A stretch of 64,000 nucleotides of DNA. It comes from Rhodopseudomonas sp. (GTDB taxonomy: Bacteria > Pseudomonadota > Alphaproteobacteria > Rhizobiales > Xanthobacteraceae). The DNA lies in NCBI GenBank assembly GCA_016124795.1, contig WGNB01000011.1, positions 41,025-105,024 on the forward strand. Direction: 5' to 3'. The notes beneath the pieces are model-generated. The model saw nothing but the letters and a program-made list of their open reading frames with translations, was not told the origin of the DNA and made no database searches. How positions within the stretch are numbered: the first letter of the stretch is position 1; each line of letters opens with the position of its first letter. Both the position numbers and the translations under genes were made by a program. Shown one piece after another: positions 1 through 10,327 of this stretch.

Positions 1-624
1 TTCGGAGGCCGCGCCTTCCTTGTAGACATGCGCGCGCTCGAGCGCGAGATCGACAAAGCCGGCGATCAGATCGCCGTTCCAGATTGGTATCTGGCGCAAC
101 AGCAGCGGCACGCGCGACGCCGGCTGCAACAGCGCGATGGTTTCGCGCACCCGCTTGTCGGCCTTGTCGATTTTGTTGAGAAACAGAAAGTGCGGGATGT
201 TCTGGTCTTCGAGTTCGCGCAAGATCAGTTGAAGCTGCGGCACCTTCTTTTCGTCGGCCTCGCAAACCACGACCGCCGCATCGACCGCCGGCAGCACGCA
301 GCGCATGTCGTGAATGAATTCAACCGATCCTGGGCAATCGATAAACGTATAGCTGTCGCCCATGAACTCGGTGGTGGCGAACGACGCCTCGACGCTCATC
401 TTGTGATGGCGCGCTTCCTTCGAAGCGTCGCCGACCGTGGTGCCGGCATCGACCGTGCCTTGCCGGGCGATGGCGCCCGTGCGCGCCAGAATGGCCTCAA
501 GCAGCGTGGTCTTGCCGCTCTGGAACGGGCCCACCAATGCAATGCACCGGGGACCCTTTGAATTTATCGCCTTGGTGCCGCCTTTCGCGGCGACCGAAGT
601 GGGACTCGTGCCGTTCTGTCCCAT
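1..624 (-). CDS. Elongation factor G-like GTPase (N-terminal 208 residues; C-terminus outside window)
   Basis: This is the N-terminal half of the GTPase domain of an EF-G-like translation factor. The P-loop GPFQSGKT lies at residues 32-39, the G3 motif DCPGS at 96-100, and the G4 motif NKID at 150-153. The segment between G1 and G3 resembles the EF-G effector region (DAGTTVGDASKEARHHKMSV). A good Shine-Dalgarno (GGGAGG) sits 7 bases before the ATG. The N-terminus has about 25 residues before the G-domain and diverges from canonical FusA, so this looks like the second, EF-G-like paralogue common in Rhizobiales rather than the essential fusA of the str operon. No ribosomal protein genes are nearby. 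The reading frame runs off the window at base 1. Confidence 0.85.
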   Translation of the reverse strand, partial: MGQNGTSPTSVAAKGGTKAINSKGPRCIALVGPFQSGKTTLLEAILARTGAIARQGTVDAGTTVGDASKEARHHKMSVEASFATTEFMGDSYTFIDCPGSVEFIHDMRCVLPAVDAAVVVCEADEKKVPQLQLILRELEDQNIPHFLFLNKIDKADKRVRETIALLQPASRVPLLLRQIPIWNGDLIAGFVDLALERAHVYKEGAASE

Positions 625-716
625 TTTCAACCTCCCTTGCCGGCCGGGAGTTGGACCAATGTTACCCGGCCCTTGGGGGGTATCGTCTCAGGAGACACGG
701 CCGCTGGCAAGCATGG

Positions 717-763
717 AAAAAGGCCGCTCCGGAGGCACCAGCGACTGATGTTCCGGAACGGCC
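717..763 (-). terminator. Rho-independent terminator
   Basis: On the minus strand a 12-bp stem with one mismatch (arms 722-733 and 752-763) is followed directly by five T. It lies between the outer-membrane protein gene that ends at 826 and the EF-G-like gene that starts at 624, so it separates their transcripts. Confidence 0.75.
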
Positions 764-825
764 CGTTTCGAAGCGGCATTTATACAGTGACGCTCGGGTC
801 CAGGACCCGGGCATCAATACTCAGA

Positions 826-1692
826 TCAGGACGGACCCGGCGTATTCACGACCGGTGCCGGCGGCGGCGTCGTGCCGGAGTTCGAGGTCCCGTCGACGCC
901 AACGCCCCAGTCGGACGGGTCGTCCTCGCGATGACGGCGCATCAGAGACTTGTCATGCTGGCCGAAGTAGTAGCGCAGGCCGCCCCAGACGCCGTGGAAG
1001 CTGTTCTGGCCGACACGGCCTTCGGCAAACAACGACACCATCGAGCCGTTGCCGGTGGCGATGCCGTATTCGCCACCGAGCGCCAGGGCGTGCTTGCCGC
1101 CGAGATAGCGATGGCCGACAAAGGTCTTGAAGTTGTCGGTCAGGTAATAGGACAGATCGACCTGATCGAAGAAGCGAGTCTTGATCTCATAGGTCTGGGT
1201 GACGCCATCGACGAGACCGCTGGCGGTGTTGCCGAACTCGGCGCCGACAATGCCCTTCACGGTCCACTTGCCGAAGTAGAATTCGGCTTCAGGACCGATA
1301 TGCGCGATCTTCACGCCGCCGACCTGATCCCAATAGGTGTATGAGCCGTAGACACCGAACAGCGCCTTGGCCGGATCGCGCCAGAACAAGTGGCCCGCGG
1401 CCGCGCCAGTGAAACGGCTATCGAAAGTGCCGCCGGTGGCGTCGAACTGCACGCCGAACTCGCAGCCCAGCGGCATCGACAGAGAACCGAGCGCTCCCGC
1501 CACACCTTTATTGGCGAACGTACCGCCAAGGCCGGCGACCTTGCCGTTGACGCCGTCGACAGCCTGCGTGCAGCCGGCCGGCCGGGCCTTCAAGGGCATG
1601 TCGGCGCTATAAGCCGCCGACGCCGATAACAGACAAACACCACCGATAGTCGCCGCGGCAATAGCCGACCCGAGCAACGACATCCCCCGCAT
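826..1692 (-). CDS. Putative outer-membrane/exported protein of unknown function
   Basis: The 288-residue product starts with a typical Sec signal peptide. The hydrophobic stretch covers about residues 5-28, and cleavage probably falls after SASAAYS or AYSA, before ADMPLKARPAG. The rest is rich in alternating hydrophobic and aromatic segments (YGSYTYWDQVGG, LSYYLTDNFKTFVGHRY, WGGLRYYFGQHD), as in a beta-barrel of the alphaproteobacterial outer membrane. The C-terminal 30 residues are a Pro/Thr-rich tail after RRHREDD. There is an in-frame second ATG at 1683, and the upstream one is kept because it has GGGGCTAGG before it. No enzymatic motif is visible. The function is unknown; a porin or structural barrel is an inference. 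Confidence 0.7.
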   Translation of the reverse strand: MRGMSLLGSAIAAATIGGVCLLSASAAYSADMPLKARPAGCTQAVDGVNGKVAGLGGTFANKGVAGALGSLSMPLGCEFGVQFDATGGTFDSRFTGAAAGHLFWRDPAKALFGVYGSYTYWDQVGGVKIAHIGPEAEFYFGKWTVKGIVGAEFGNTASGLVDGVTQTYEIKTRFFDQVDLSYYLTDNFKTFVGHRYLGGKHALALGGEYGIATGNGSMVSLFAEGRVGQNSFHGVWGGLRYYFGQHDKSLMRRHREDDPSDWGVGVDGTSNSGTTPPPAPVVNTPGPS

Positions 1693-2000
1693 AACCTAGC
1701 CCCGTTTTTTTGTTGCCTTCCCGTGCGCGCAACTTGAGCATGATGCTAAACCGGTTCGCAATGGAGCTGCGGTATCCGGCAGAGCCATACACATCCAAAA
1801 TTTCGATTGCCGTGAGGCTGTGCTTTTCGCGACACAACGACTGCCATTGCCAGTCACCGATGCCGGAAAACTGGCATTGCGAAGGCCTTGTCGTTGCGAA
1901 GTCTTCGCGAATTTATATTTTCGCCTCTGGAACGGCCTGGCCAGACGTACAACGTCGGCTGCGTGTTTACGCGGCGGTTATGCCGGCGCCGGCGATCCGC
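1693..2000. other. Intergenic region, no gene seen
   Basis: These 308 bases lie between two minus-strand genes. Open frames here have poor codon use and no ribosome binding site. The only structure seen is a perfect GCGAAG-T-CTTCGC palindrome at 1896-1908, followed by an AT-rich patch. The segment nearest 1693 should hold the promoter of a gene reading away from it, but no clear -35/-10 pair was found. Confidence 0.5.
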
Positions 2001-3008
2001 CTAATGTCCGGCCTGAAAGCTCAAATCCATCATCGTGCGGGCGTCGAATTTCCGATCGATCAAGCCCTGCGTCCTGTACCAATCGATCTGGCGCGTGAGA
2101 TCGGCGGCATCGATCCGCGCATCCGAGTCCAGATAATAAGCGTCGGCCTCGACGACGGCGCTACCGCCGTTCTTTCCCGGATAAACATAACGCGCGATCA
2201 CGCCGGCCGCTTCATGCGAGCGGGTATTGGAAATGCGCCGGCCATGATTGTCGTGCCGCATCAGGCTGGAATAATAATCGGCCGCGCCGCGGCGATAGGC
2301 GCGCAGAAATTTCTCGACGGTCGTGCGCCGGCTTTGCAGAACCTTGATCGAGACGAACAGCGCGCCCAGTTGGGTTTCGTCGAGGTCGGACACCCAGGCC
2401 ACCAGCTTGGCCTGGTTCGTCGTCATCAGATTGCGCGCATAATTCGACGGCACGATCGCGGCGTCGACCTTGCCGCCTTCGAGCGCCGCACCGATGGCAG
2501 CGGGCGAACCCTCCGGCTTCAACGTCACCTGATCGAGACTGAAACCTTTCACGCGGGCGACCTGGGCGAACTGGTAATGAAACACCGATCCGATCTCGCC
2601 GATCGCCGCTGAAATACCGACAAGCTGATCGGGCTTGCGCAGCCCGCGCGCATAAGCCGCGTTCGAGACAACGATCTGGTTGCCTTCGTAACTGTTTTTC
2701 TCACGCGACTGCACGGCGATCGCCTTGATCAGGCCCCGTCCCGCATATTGGAACGCCGGAATGGTGAAACCGGCCAGTCCGAAATCGGTACCGCCGCCGG
2801 CAAGCGCCTGAACCACGTCGCTATCCGACTTGTAGGCGATCATCGAAACATCGAGACCCTCGGCTTTGAAGTAGCCCAGGTCGTCGGCCAGAAACAACGC
2901 GGAATTGTGCACGTCGCGCATGGTGCCGATCGTGACGTGTTCCTGCGCGGCGGCGGAACAGGACAGCGCGGCAAAAAAACCAAGAATGAGGAGAGGCCGA
3001 CGGAACAT
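2001..3008 (-). CDS. ABC transporter substrate-binding protein (NMT1/SsuA-like)
   Basis: This is a 335-residue exported protein with a cleavable signal peptide (MFRRPLLILGFFAALSCSAAAQ). The fold is that of the periplasmic NMT1/THI5, SsuA and TauA binding proteins. It has the family's early pattern, in which a ligand-facing strand is followed by FLADDLGYFKAEGLDV, then a central ISAAIGEIGSVFHYQFAQ and a C-terminal WYRTQGLIDRKFD typical of the NMT1 group. Such proteins deliver sulfonates, pyrimidine precursors, nitrate analogues or other small organics to an inner-membrane ABC permease. No permease or ATPase gene is next to it, so it is an orphan binding protein and its ligand cannot be inferred. 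Confidence 0.85.
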   Translation of the reverse strand: MFRRPLLILGFFAALSCSAAAQEHVTIGTMRDVHNSALFLADDLGYFKAEGLDVSMIAYKSDSDVVQALAGGGTDFGLAGFTIPAFQYAGRGLIKAIAVQSREKNSYEGNQIVVSNAAYARGLRKPDQLVGISAAIGEIGSVFHYQFAQVARVKGFSLDQVTLKPEGSPAAIGAALEGGKVDAAIVPSNYARNLMTTNQAKLVAWVSDLDETQLGALFVSIKVLQSRRTTVEKFLRAYRRGAADYYSSLMRHDNHGRRISNTRSHEAAGVIARYVYPGKNGGSAVVEADAYYLDSDARIDAADLTRQIDWYRTQGLIDRKFDARTMMDLSFQAGH

Positions 3009-3144
3009 GCCGGCAAGTTACCAACTCGCCGCGTGATTCGTCTCACCATGCGTGCGCGCCGTTCTTGCGTCGCGCTACGCCGTCCACGGGACCGCAATCA
3101 ATGCGATTGCAACCAATAAGGCCGATATCGGCGAAGCGGCCGAT

Positions 3145-3177
3145 AAAAAAAACCGGCATCGTCATGGACGATGCCGG
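3145..3177 (-). terminator. Rho-independent terminator of the aspartate aminotransferase gene
   Basis: A perfect 11-bp stem (3153-3163 with 3167-3177, 3-base loop) is followed on the minus strand by eight T. It begins 36 bases after the aminotransferase stop codon. Confidence 0.9.
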
Positions 3178-3213
3178 CTATCACTTCTCACGCTGCGCCT
3201 GAACGCGACGGCG

Positions 3214-4605
<1,392 letters not shown>

Positions 4606-4648
4606 CTAGGTCAATTTGGCGGCGTTCGGGACAATCAGGGCACGGCAA

Positions 4649-5620
4649 ATGACATTGGACCCGGCAGGACAGCGCCAACTCGACGGCATCATCTGGGCGA
4701 TCATCCTCACGGTGGCCGCGACCGTGCTGGCCGCGACCGCGGTTTCCGACTTTCATCTGGCCTGGGGCTCGTTCTCGGCGCCGGCCGGCACCGCCGCCCT
4801 CTTCGTCCTCGGTCAGTATTTCTACCGAACGCGGCGGCCCGACCCGCGGCTGGCCTCGGCGCTCGGCACCACGGCGCAGATCGTCGCCTTCGCCGCCGTC
4901 GGCGCGCCGCTCTCCTACCTCGCCGCCAGCTTCAATTTACCGCTGCACGACCGCGCCTTCGAGGCCGCCGACCGCGCCCTCGGCTTCGACTGGTTCGCGC
5001 TGCTGGACTGGCTGAAGAGCCACGCCGGCGCCGCCCATGTGCTGCGCATGATCTATCTCAGCCTGATGCCGCAGGCGCTGCTGATCATCCTGGCGCTGGC
5101 GATCGCCGGCAGGTTGGCGACGCTACGCATGTTCGTGCTCGCCTTCATCTTCGCCGCGCTGACGACGATCGCGATGTCGGCGCTGTGGCCGGCCGAAGGC
5201 GTCTGGCTGCTGCACCATCTGAAAGGCAGCGCCGCGACGCCGTGGCCGGCAAGCGCCACCAGCTGGCCGGTGTTTCTCGGCCTGCGCGACGGCAGCTTCC
5301 GCGCTTTGATGGCGACCGGCGCCGAAGGCATTATTACCTTCCCGAGCCTGCATGCCGCGCTCGCGCTCATTCTCGCTGTCGTCATGTGGCCGCTGCCGGT
5401 GCTGCGCTGGTTCGGCATCGGCCTGAATACCATCATGATGGTGTCGATCCCGGTCGATGGCTCGCACTATTTTACCGACATGATCGCCGGCCTCGTCATC
5501 GCCACTCTGTCGCTCTACGCCGCGCACCGGCTTGTCGGCCGCCACGTCACGCATTTCGCAAGTGCGAAAGCCGCAACGCCAATTGCCGCCGAGCCTGAAA
5601 TCGCCGTCAGCGCCGGCTAG
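4649..5620 (+). CDS. PAP2-family integral membrane phosphatase/phosphotransferase
   Basis: This protein of about 323 residues is almost entirely hydrophobic, with roughly six to eight membrane segments. The PAP2 signature is in the second half: FPSLHAALAL carries the SxxxH motif and VDGSHYFTDMIAG the final SRxxxxxHxxxD-type motif, with Ser/Gly in place of Arg. The extended N-terminal membrane part resembles the inositolphosphorylceramide-synthase/AUR1-like subset. A phosphate ester of a lipid or prenyl carrier is the likely substrate, but the exact one is unknown. A TTG at 4616 would add 11 residues; the ATG at 4649, after AGGGCACGGCAA, is preferred. Confidence 0.8.
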   Translation: MTLDPAGQRQLDGIIWAIILTVAATVLAATAVSDFHLAWGSFSAPAGTAALFVLGQYFYRTRRPDPRLASALGTTAQIVAFAAVGAPLSYLAASFNLPLHDRAFEAADRALGFDWFALLDWLKSHAGAAHVLRMIYLSLMPQALLIILALAIAGRLATLRMFVLAFIFAALTTIAMSALWPAEGVWLLHHLKGSAATPWPASATSWPVFLGLRDGSFRALMATGAEGIITFPSLHAALALILAVVMWPLPVLRWFGIGLNTIMMVSIPVDGSHYFTDMIAGLVIATLSLYAAHRLVGRHVTHFASAKAATPIAAEPEIAVSAG

Positions 5621-5698
5621 CCTTCGGCATCGACAGCGTTACAATACCGGTCAAGAGCCGGATCAACGGCCGCCATCTCTCCATAGGGGAAGCGCGCC

Positions 5699-6517
5699 AT
5701 GAAACTGTCGCCCGAGCAGATCACGGACTTCGACGAACAAGGCTACGTCTTCTTCCCCAATTGTTTCGCGGAAGAAGAGATCGCGTTATTGCGCAGCGAA
5801 GCCAACGCCATTCTCAAGCTCGAACGACCGGAAGTCTGGCGCGAGAAAACCGGCGCGCCGCGCACCGCCTTTGCCGCGCACAAATTCAATCCGGTGTTCG
5901 AAGTGATGTCGCGCCATCCGCGCCTGGTCGAACCGCTGATGCAGTTGTTCGGCGAAAGCGTCTACGTTCATCAGTTCAAGCTCAACGCCAAGGCCGCCTT
6001 CGAAGGCGACGTCTGGCAGTGGCATCAGGACTATGGCACCTGGCAACGCGACGACGGCATGCCCGAGCCGCGCGCCATGAACATCGCGATCTTTCTCGAC
6101 GACGTCCTGCCGATCAACGGCGCCTTGATGATCATTCCCAAGAGCCACAAACAGGGCGTGTTCGACGCCGGCCACGACGTCACCACCACGTCATATCCCT
6201 TGTGGACACTCAACCCGGATACCGTGACCCGGCTGGCCAACGACGCGGCCGGGCCCGACGGCGTCGGCATCGTCGCGCCGACCGGCAGAGCCGGGTCGGT
6301 GTTGATGTTTCATGGCAACCTGGTGCATGCGTCGCCGCCCAACATCACGCCCTATCCGCGCAAGATCGTCTATCTCACGCTGTGCGCGGTTTCCAACCAC
6401 ATCACCAAATTCACCCGGCCCGAATTCATCGCGCATCGCGACTTCACGCCGATTGAACCGGTTGCCGACGACGCGCTGATCGAATATGCCCGCGCCCATC
6501 GGGCGGCGGCGGAATAA
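5699..6517 (+). CDS. Phytanoyl-CoA dioxygenase (PhyH) family Fe(II)/2-oxoglutarate oxygenase
   Basis: The 272-residue soluble enzyme has the PhyH/EctD fold. The iron ligands are visible as H109-x-D111 in WQWHQDYGTW and the distal H210 in MFHGNLVHAS. The 2-oxoglutarate-binding arginine is R221 in NITPYPR. It is shorter than ectoine hydroxylase and lacks any ectoine synthesis genes beside it, so the substrate is open. A related subset hydroxylates small secondary metabolites. A clear GGGGAAG ribosome binding site precedes the ATG. The next genes on the same strand (GST, asparaginase) start 160 bases downstream. Confidence 0.85.
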   Translation: MKLSPEQITDFDEQGYVFFPNCFAEEEIALLRSEANAILKLERPEVWREKTGAPRTAFAAHKFNPVFEVMSRHPRLVEPLMQLFGESVYVHQFKLNAKAAFEGDVWQWHQDYGTWQRDDGMPEPRAMNIAIFLDDVLPINGALMIIPKSHKQGVFDAGHDVTTTSYPLWTLNPDTVTRLANDAAGPDGVGIVAPTGRAGSVLMFHGNLVHASPPNITPYPRKIVYLTLCAVSNHITKFTRPEFIAHRDFTPIEPVADDALIEYARAHRAAAE

Positions 6518-6680
6518 TATTCCTGTGGCGTGATAAGGCGCGGAAGCGATGCCGCACCCCGTGCCATAAATTGGAATTTGTCTCAAAAAACTGTTGCTTA
6601 CCGGCCATTTAATTGCCGGACTTGCCACCCTATATCGGGCGCGGCGGCATTCGCTGAAACCGGATGCAAGGGAATGGGAT

Positions 6681-7307
6681 ATGTATACGCTCTATTCGAT
6701 GCAAAAGTCCGGCAACAGCTACAAGGTCCGTCTGGCACTGGCCCAGCTCGGCATTCCCTATAACTGCGTCGAAGTCGATATCCTGCAAGGCCAGAGCCGC
6801 ACGCCGGAATTCCTGGCCAAAAACCCCAACGGTCAGGTGCCCTTGCTTGAAGTCGCGCCCGGCCGCCATCTCGCCGAATCGAATGCCATATTGTGGTACG
6901 TCGCCGGCGGCACCGCGCTCGCGCCGGAAGACCGCATCGAACGCGCCGAAGCGCTGCAATGGATGTTCTTCGAGCAGCACAGTCTCGAACCGAATATAGG
7001 CTCGGCCTATTTCTGGCTGTCGCTGGTCAAAGGCGGCCGCGATCTGCAAAGCCACGCGCTCGAGGACTGGATGGAGAACGGCTATCACGCGCTGCGCGTG
7101 ATGGAGTCACATCTGACCAAGCACGATTACTTCGTCGATGGCCGTCTGACCATCGCCGACATCGCGCTCTATGCCTATACGCATGTCGCCGACCAATGCG
7201 ACTTCGACCTGCGCGGTTTTCCGGCGGTGCGCGCCTGGCTCGACCGGATCGCCGCCGACCCCGGCTATGTGCCGATGGACTGGCAGCCGCAGATGGCGGC
7301 GGAATAA
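6681..7307 (+). CDS. Glutathione S-transferase family protein
   Basis: The protein has 208 residues. The N-terminal thioredoxin-like domain (about 1-80) carries the GSH-site Ser in MQKSGNSYKVRLAL, the cis-Pro in NGQVPLLE and the E-S pair in LAESNAI. An all-alpha C-terminal domain follows, with the conserved N-capping aspartate in LTIADIALYAYTH. The start used is the ATG at 6681 after AAGGGAATGGG; an upstream ATG at 6594 gives an unrelated, poorly coded extension. Only 6 bases separate its stop from the asparaginase start, so the two are probably co-translated. The substrate class is unknown. Confidence 0.9.
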   Translation: MYTLYSMQKSGNSYKVRLALAQLGIPYNCVEVDILQGQSRTPEFLAKNPNGQVPLLEVAPGRHLAESNAILWYVAGGTALAPEDRIERAEALQWMFFEQHSLEPNIGSAYFWLSLVKGGRDLQSHALEDWMENGYHALRVMESHLTKHDYFVDGRLTIADIALYAYTHVADQCDFDLRGFPAVRAWLDRIAADPGYVPMDWQPQMAAE

Positions 7308-7313
7308 ACCGGC

Positions 7314-8435
7314 ATGAAGGTCTATCTGCTCTACACCGGCGGCACGATCGGCTGCGTCGGCCGGCCGCTGACGCCGATCGACAATGCCGGCTTCGAGGAT
7401 GCCTTTCGCCGCCTGATCGCGCCGATGCTGGCCGAGCAATTGCCGGACGTCACGATTGCCCGCTACGACTTTCTCGACCGGCCGCTCAATAGCGCCGACA
7501 TCCAGCCCGCCGACTGGCTGGCGATCGCGCGCCGGATCGTCGACAACTACGCCGACCACGATGCCTTCGTCGTGTTGCACGGCACCGACACCATGGCCTG
7601 GACCGCGGCGGCCTTATCGTTCCTGCTGCCGCGCGGCCTCAAGCCGATCGTGCTGACCGGCGCACAACTGCCGATGTTCCATCGGCCGGCCGCCGATGCG
7701 GCCTGTAGCCTGCGCTACAACACCGACGCGATCCGAAACGTGCTCGGCGCTTTCGCCTTCCTGCGCTTCAAGGTGCCGGAGTTGTGCTTTTACTTCGCCG
7801 ACCGGCTTTATCGCGGCAATCGTATCGTCAAGAGTCACACGATGCGGTTCGACGCCTTCACGTCGCCGAACTATCCGGCGCTCGGCGTCCACGGCCTGAC
7901 GCCGACGCTCAACGACACATACATCCTGCCCGCGCCGGCCGTGCCGCTTGGCGATATCGTCGCGCAAACACGGCAGGAGCTTGCCGCCATCGCCGCCGCG
8001 ATCAACGACAAGGCGGTCATTCCCTTCAAGGTCTTTCCGCCGTCTCAGGCCGGCGGCATATCGCTGCTCAGCACCATGCTCGACAGCCTGGGCGACTCGA
8101 TCCCGTCGCTCGGCGGCATCGTCTTCGAGGCCTATGGTGCCGGCAACATGCCCCGCGCCGGCGGCATGGAGATCACGCTGCGCCGGCTGTACCGTCAGGG
8201 CGCGGTCCTGATCGACTGCACCCAGGTGATGGCCGGCGGCGTCGATTACGAGATCTACGCGGCCGGGGCCTGGCTCAAGCAATGCGGTGTCGTTTCCGGC
8301 CGCGACATGACGCCCATCGCCGCGCTGACCAAACTGATCGTGCTCTGGGCGCGCCACCCCGACGCCACGCCGGCCGACATCGCAAAGCGCATGACCGAGG
8401 ATCTGGCCGGCGAGATCGCACCGCCGCCAGCCTGA
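7314..8435 (+). CDS. L-asparaginase (type I-like, cytosolic)
   Basis: The product (373 residues) hydrolyses asparagine to aspartate and ammonia. The first nucleophile motif YTGGTIG is at residues 7-13 and the second, HGTDTMAWT, lies about 80 residues later; both are the diagnostic threonine-containing motifs. There is no signal peptide, in keeping with the type I (AnsA-like) intracellular enzymes. The C-terminal domain includes GIVFEAYGAGNMP, typical of the same family. The gene lies 6 bases behind the GST gene. It may act in nitrogen scavenging; the physiological link to the GST is not evident. Confidence 0.92.
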   Translation: MKVYLLYTGGTIGCVGRPLTPIDNAGFEDAFRRLIAPMLAEQLPDVTIARYDFLDRPLNSADIQPADWLAIARRIVDNYADHDAFVVLHGTDTMAWTAAALSFLLPRGLKPIVLTGAQLPMFHRPAADAACSLRYNTDAIRNVLGAFAFLRFKVPELCFYFADRLYRGNRIVKSHTMRFDAFTSPNYPALGVHGLTPTLNDTYILPAPAVPLGDIVAQTRQELAAIAAAINDKAVIPFKVFPPSQAGGISLLSTMLDSLGDSIPSLGGIVFEAYGAGNMPRAGGMEITLRRLYRQGAVLIDCTQVMAGGVDYEIYAAGAWLKQCGVVSGRDMTPIAALTKLIVLWARHPDATPADIAKRMTEDLAGEIAPPPA

Positions 8436-8635
8436 GTCACGATGGCCGGCCCGAGTCCGGGCGGCCGGCCGATCAACCGCCCGCGCCGACCCGTGGCCTG
8501 CTTTGCCACAAAATCACCACCATTCTTAAACGGCTTCGCCCCAATCGGGCCGAACCAACGCCCGCTTCACGCGTTACAAATCAGAATTGGAATTTTGAAA
8601 TTTTACAGCAAACCGCTTCGTCGAACGGACAAGCC

Positions 8636-8920
8636 ATGCGCAAGCCCATTCAAACTGCTGGATTTTCAGCGCCGGAAAGCCGCATCCTGCGGCGCGAACG
8701 GCGCGGCGTCGTCCTTGCCGAACTCGCCGCCATTACCGGCCTCGCCGTCTGCACCATCGTCGTCGCCACCGTTGTCTCGGTCGGGATCGCCCGCGCCGGC
8801 GTGGTCGATGGCGTCGTCGGTAACGAAGGCAGCCTGTTCGCGGTGGCGCTCGGTCTCGGCCTGCTGTTTATCGCCATCGGCGGTTTCAGCCTGCTGCCGC
8901 CCCGCCGTCCGCGGCACTGA
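8636..8920 (+). CDS. Small two-helix membrane protein, hypothetical
   Basis: The predicted product has 94 residues. It has a basic N-terminus (RILRRERRG), two hydrophobic segments at about 28-51 and 67-86 joined by a short loop, and a basic end (PPRRPRH). This charge layout is that of a real membrane hairpin with both ends in the cytoplasm. The ribosome binding site is weak, so the gene call rests on length, hydrophobicity pattern and codon use. It converges on the transporter gene that ends at 8960. The family is not recognised. Confidence 0.5.
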   Translation: MRKPIQTAGFSAPESRILRRERRGVVLAELAAITGLAVCTIVVATVVSVGIARAGVVDGVVGNEGSLFAVALGLGLLFIAIGGFSLLPPRRPRH

Positions 8921-8959
8921 CGGTCCGCCGGACAACACGCGACGCGCAAACGTCGGCTG

Positions 8960-10183
8960 CTAGGCACCGAGCCACAGCAGACCGAAGCCGATGGTGATCA
9001 GCGTCAGCGGCGCGCCGATCGCGAAATAAGGCCAGAACGTCACCTCGACGCCGCGCGCTTTGGCGCGCTGCGCCACGATCAGATTGGCAACCGACCCCAC
9101 CAGCGTGAAATTGCCGGCCAGCGTCGAGGCCATCGCCACGACCAGCCAGGCGCGTTGCGGTTCGTGCAATTGTGCGACGAAAGGCTTGAGTACCAGCACC
9201 GCCGGCACGTTGCTGACGATATTGGACAGCGCCGCCGTCGCCAGCGCCAGCAGCTTCATATCGCCGAGATGCAGCGCGCCAAGCAGCGCCGGCAGATGCG
9301 GCGCGATCACGGTCTTCTCGAAACCGGCGACGACGATGAACAGGCCGATGAACATGATCAGCAACGGCAGGTCGATCTCGCGATAGATCTTGGCCGGGCT
9401 GACCCGCCGCGTCAGCAGCAGGAACGAGCCGCCGACAATCGCCACCTTGGCGACCGGCTGGCCCATAAAAAACAAAGCCATCATCGCCACCACCACCAGC
9501 AGCGTCTTGGCGATCAACGGCAGATGATAATGCAGCGCGGCCGGTTCGGCCTCCAGCACATCGCCGTTGAGAAACTCGCGGCGATAGACCGCCACGATCA
9601 GGGCCAAAGTCGCCAGCAGACCGAACGCGGCGACCGGCGCCAGCGCGCCCGCAAACTGGACATAGGGAATGCCCGACAGACTGCCGATGATGATGTTCTG
9701 CGGGTTGCCGGTAATGGTGGCGACGCTGCCGATATTCGACGCCATCGCGATCGCCAGCATATAGGGCACCGGATTGCGCCTGAAGCGCTCGACGATATCG
9801 AGCACCAGCGGCGTCATTACCAGGCAGATCGCGTCATTGACCAGAAAGGCCGACAGCAGGCCGGAGGCCAGCACGACCGCCAGCAACAAACCGAGCGGAC
9901 GATGGACGTGGCGGGCGATGCCATGATTGACCAGCCGGAAAAAGCCCGACAACCGCAAGTTCGCCACCACGATCATCATGCCGGTCAGCAGTACGATGGT
10001 GCCGAAGTCAACGGCGCGATAGGCCTCGTCCGATGTCAGCACGCCGGCGCCGACCATCAGGCTGCCGCCAAGCAGCGCCGCGCCGGCCCGGTCGATCCGG
10101 TAGACCGGTATCTTGCCCAAGGTCAGGATCACATAGGTCGCGGTGAAGATCGTAATCGCAATCGCGGTATGGAGGTCGGGCAT
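8960..10183 (-). CDS. ArsB/NhaD-type (SLC13-like) ion transporter
   Basis: The protein has 407 residues and about ten to twelve membrane helices. Repeated features of the ion-transporter superfamily are present: the half-helix sequences FLVNDAICLVMTPLVL and ALSNIVSNVPAVLVLKPF, and the NPQNIIIG motif after ASNIGSVATITG. These are the substrate-pocket re-entrant loops of ArsB, NhaD and citrate-type carriers. The ion carried (arsenite, sodium or an organic anion) cannot be decided from sequence. No ars regulator or reductase is near. It lies downstream of the dehydrogenase operon on the same strand but is separated from it by two strong hairpins. Confidence 0.8.
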   Translation of the reverse strand: MPDLHTAIAITIFTATYVILTLGKIPVYRIDRAGAALLGGSLMVGAGVLTSDEAYRAVDFGTIVLLTGMMIVVANLRLSGFFRLVNHGIARHVHRPLGLLLAVVLASGLLSAFLVNDAICLVMTPLVLDIVERFRRNPVPYMLAIAMASNIGSVATITGNPQNIIIGSLSGIPYVQFAGALAPVAAFGLLATLALIVAVYRREFLNGDVLEAEPAALHYHLPLIAKTLLVVVAMMALFFMGQPVAKVAIVGGSFLLLTRRVSPAKIYREIDLPLLIMFIGLFIVVAGFEKTVIAPHLPALLGALHLGDMKLLALATAALSNIVSNVPAVLVLKPFVAQLHEPQRAWLVVAMASTLAGNFTLVGSVANLIVAQRAKARGVEVTFWPYFAIGAPLTLITIGFGLLWLGA

Positions 10184-10238
10184 CGGGGCCTGGCGGGTAG
10201 TGGCGGCGGAGTAACAAGACAGATAGCGACATCAAGCA

Positions 10239-10311
10239 TTCGGGCCGCACGTTTCCGCACGGCCCGAACCGGTCTAGCAACGATCGGGACGCCGCGCGAG
10301 GCCGGCGTCCC
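10239..10311. terminator. Two tandem perfect hairpins between operons
   Basis: Two 9-bp perfect stems (10239-10247 with 10260-10268; 10286-10294 with 10303-10311) lie between the cytochrome stop at 10328 and the transporter start at 10183. Neither is followed by a T run, so they could be weak or Rho-assisted terminators, or mRNA 3'-end stabilisers. Confidence 0.45.
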
Positions 10312-10327
10312 TTGGAATCGCCTCGCG

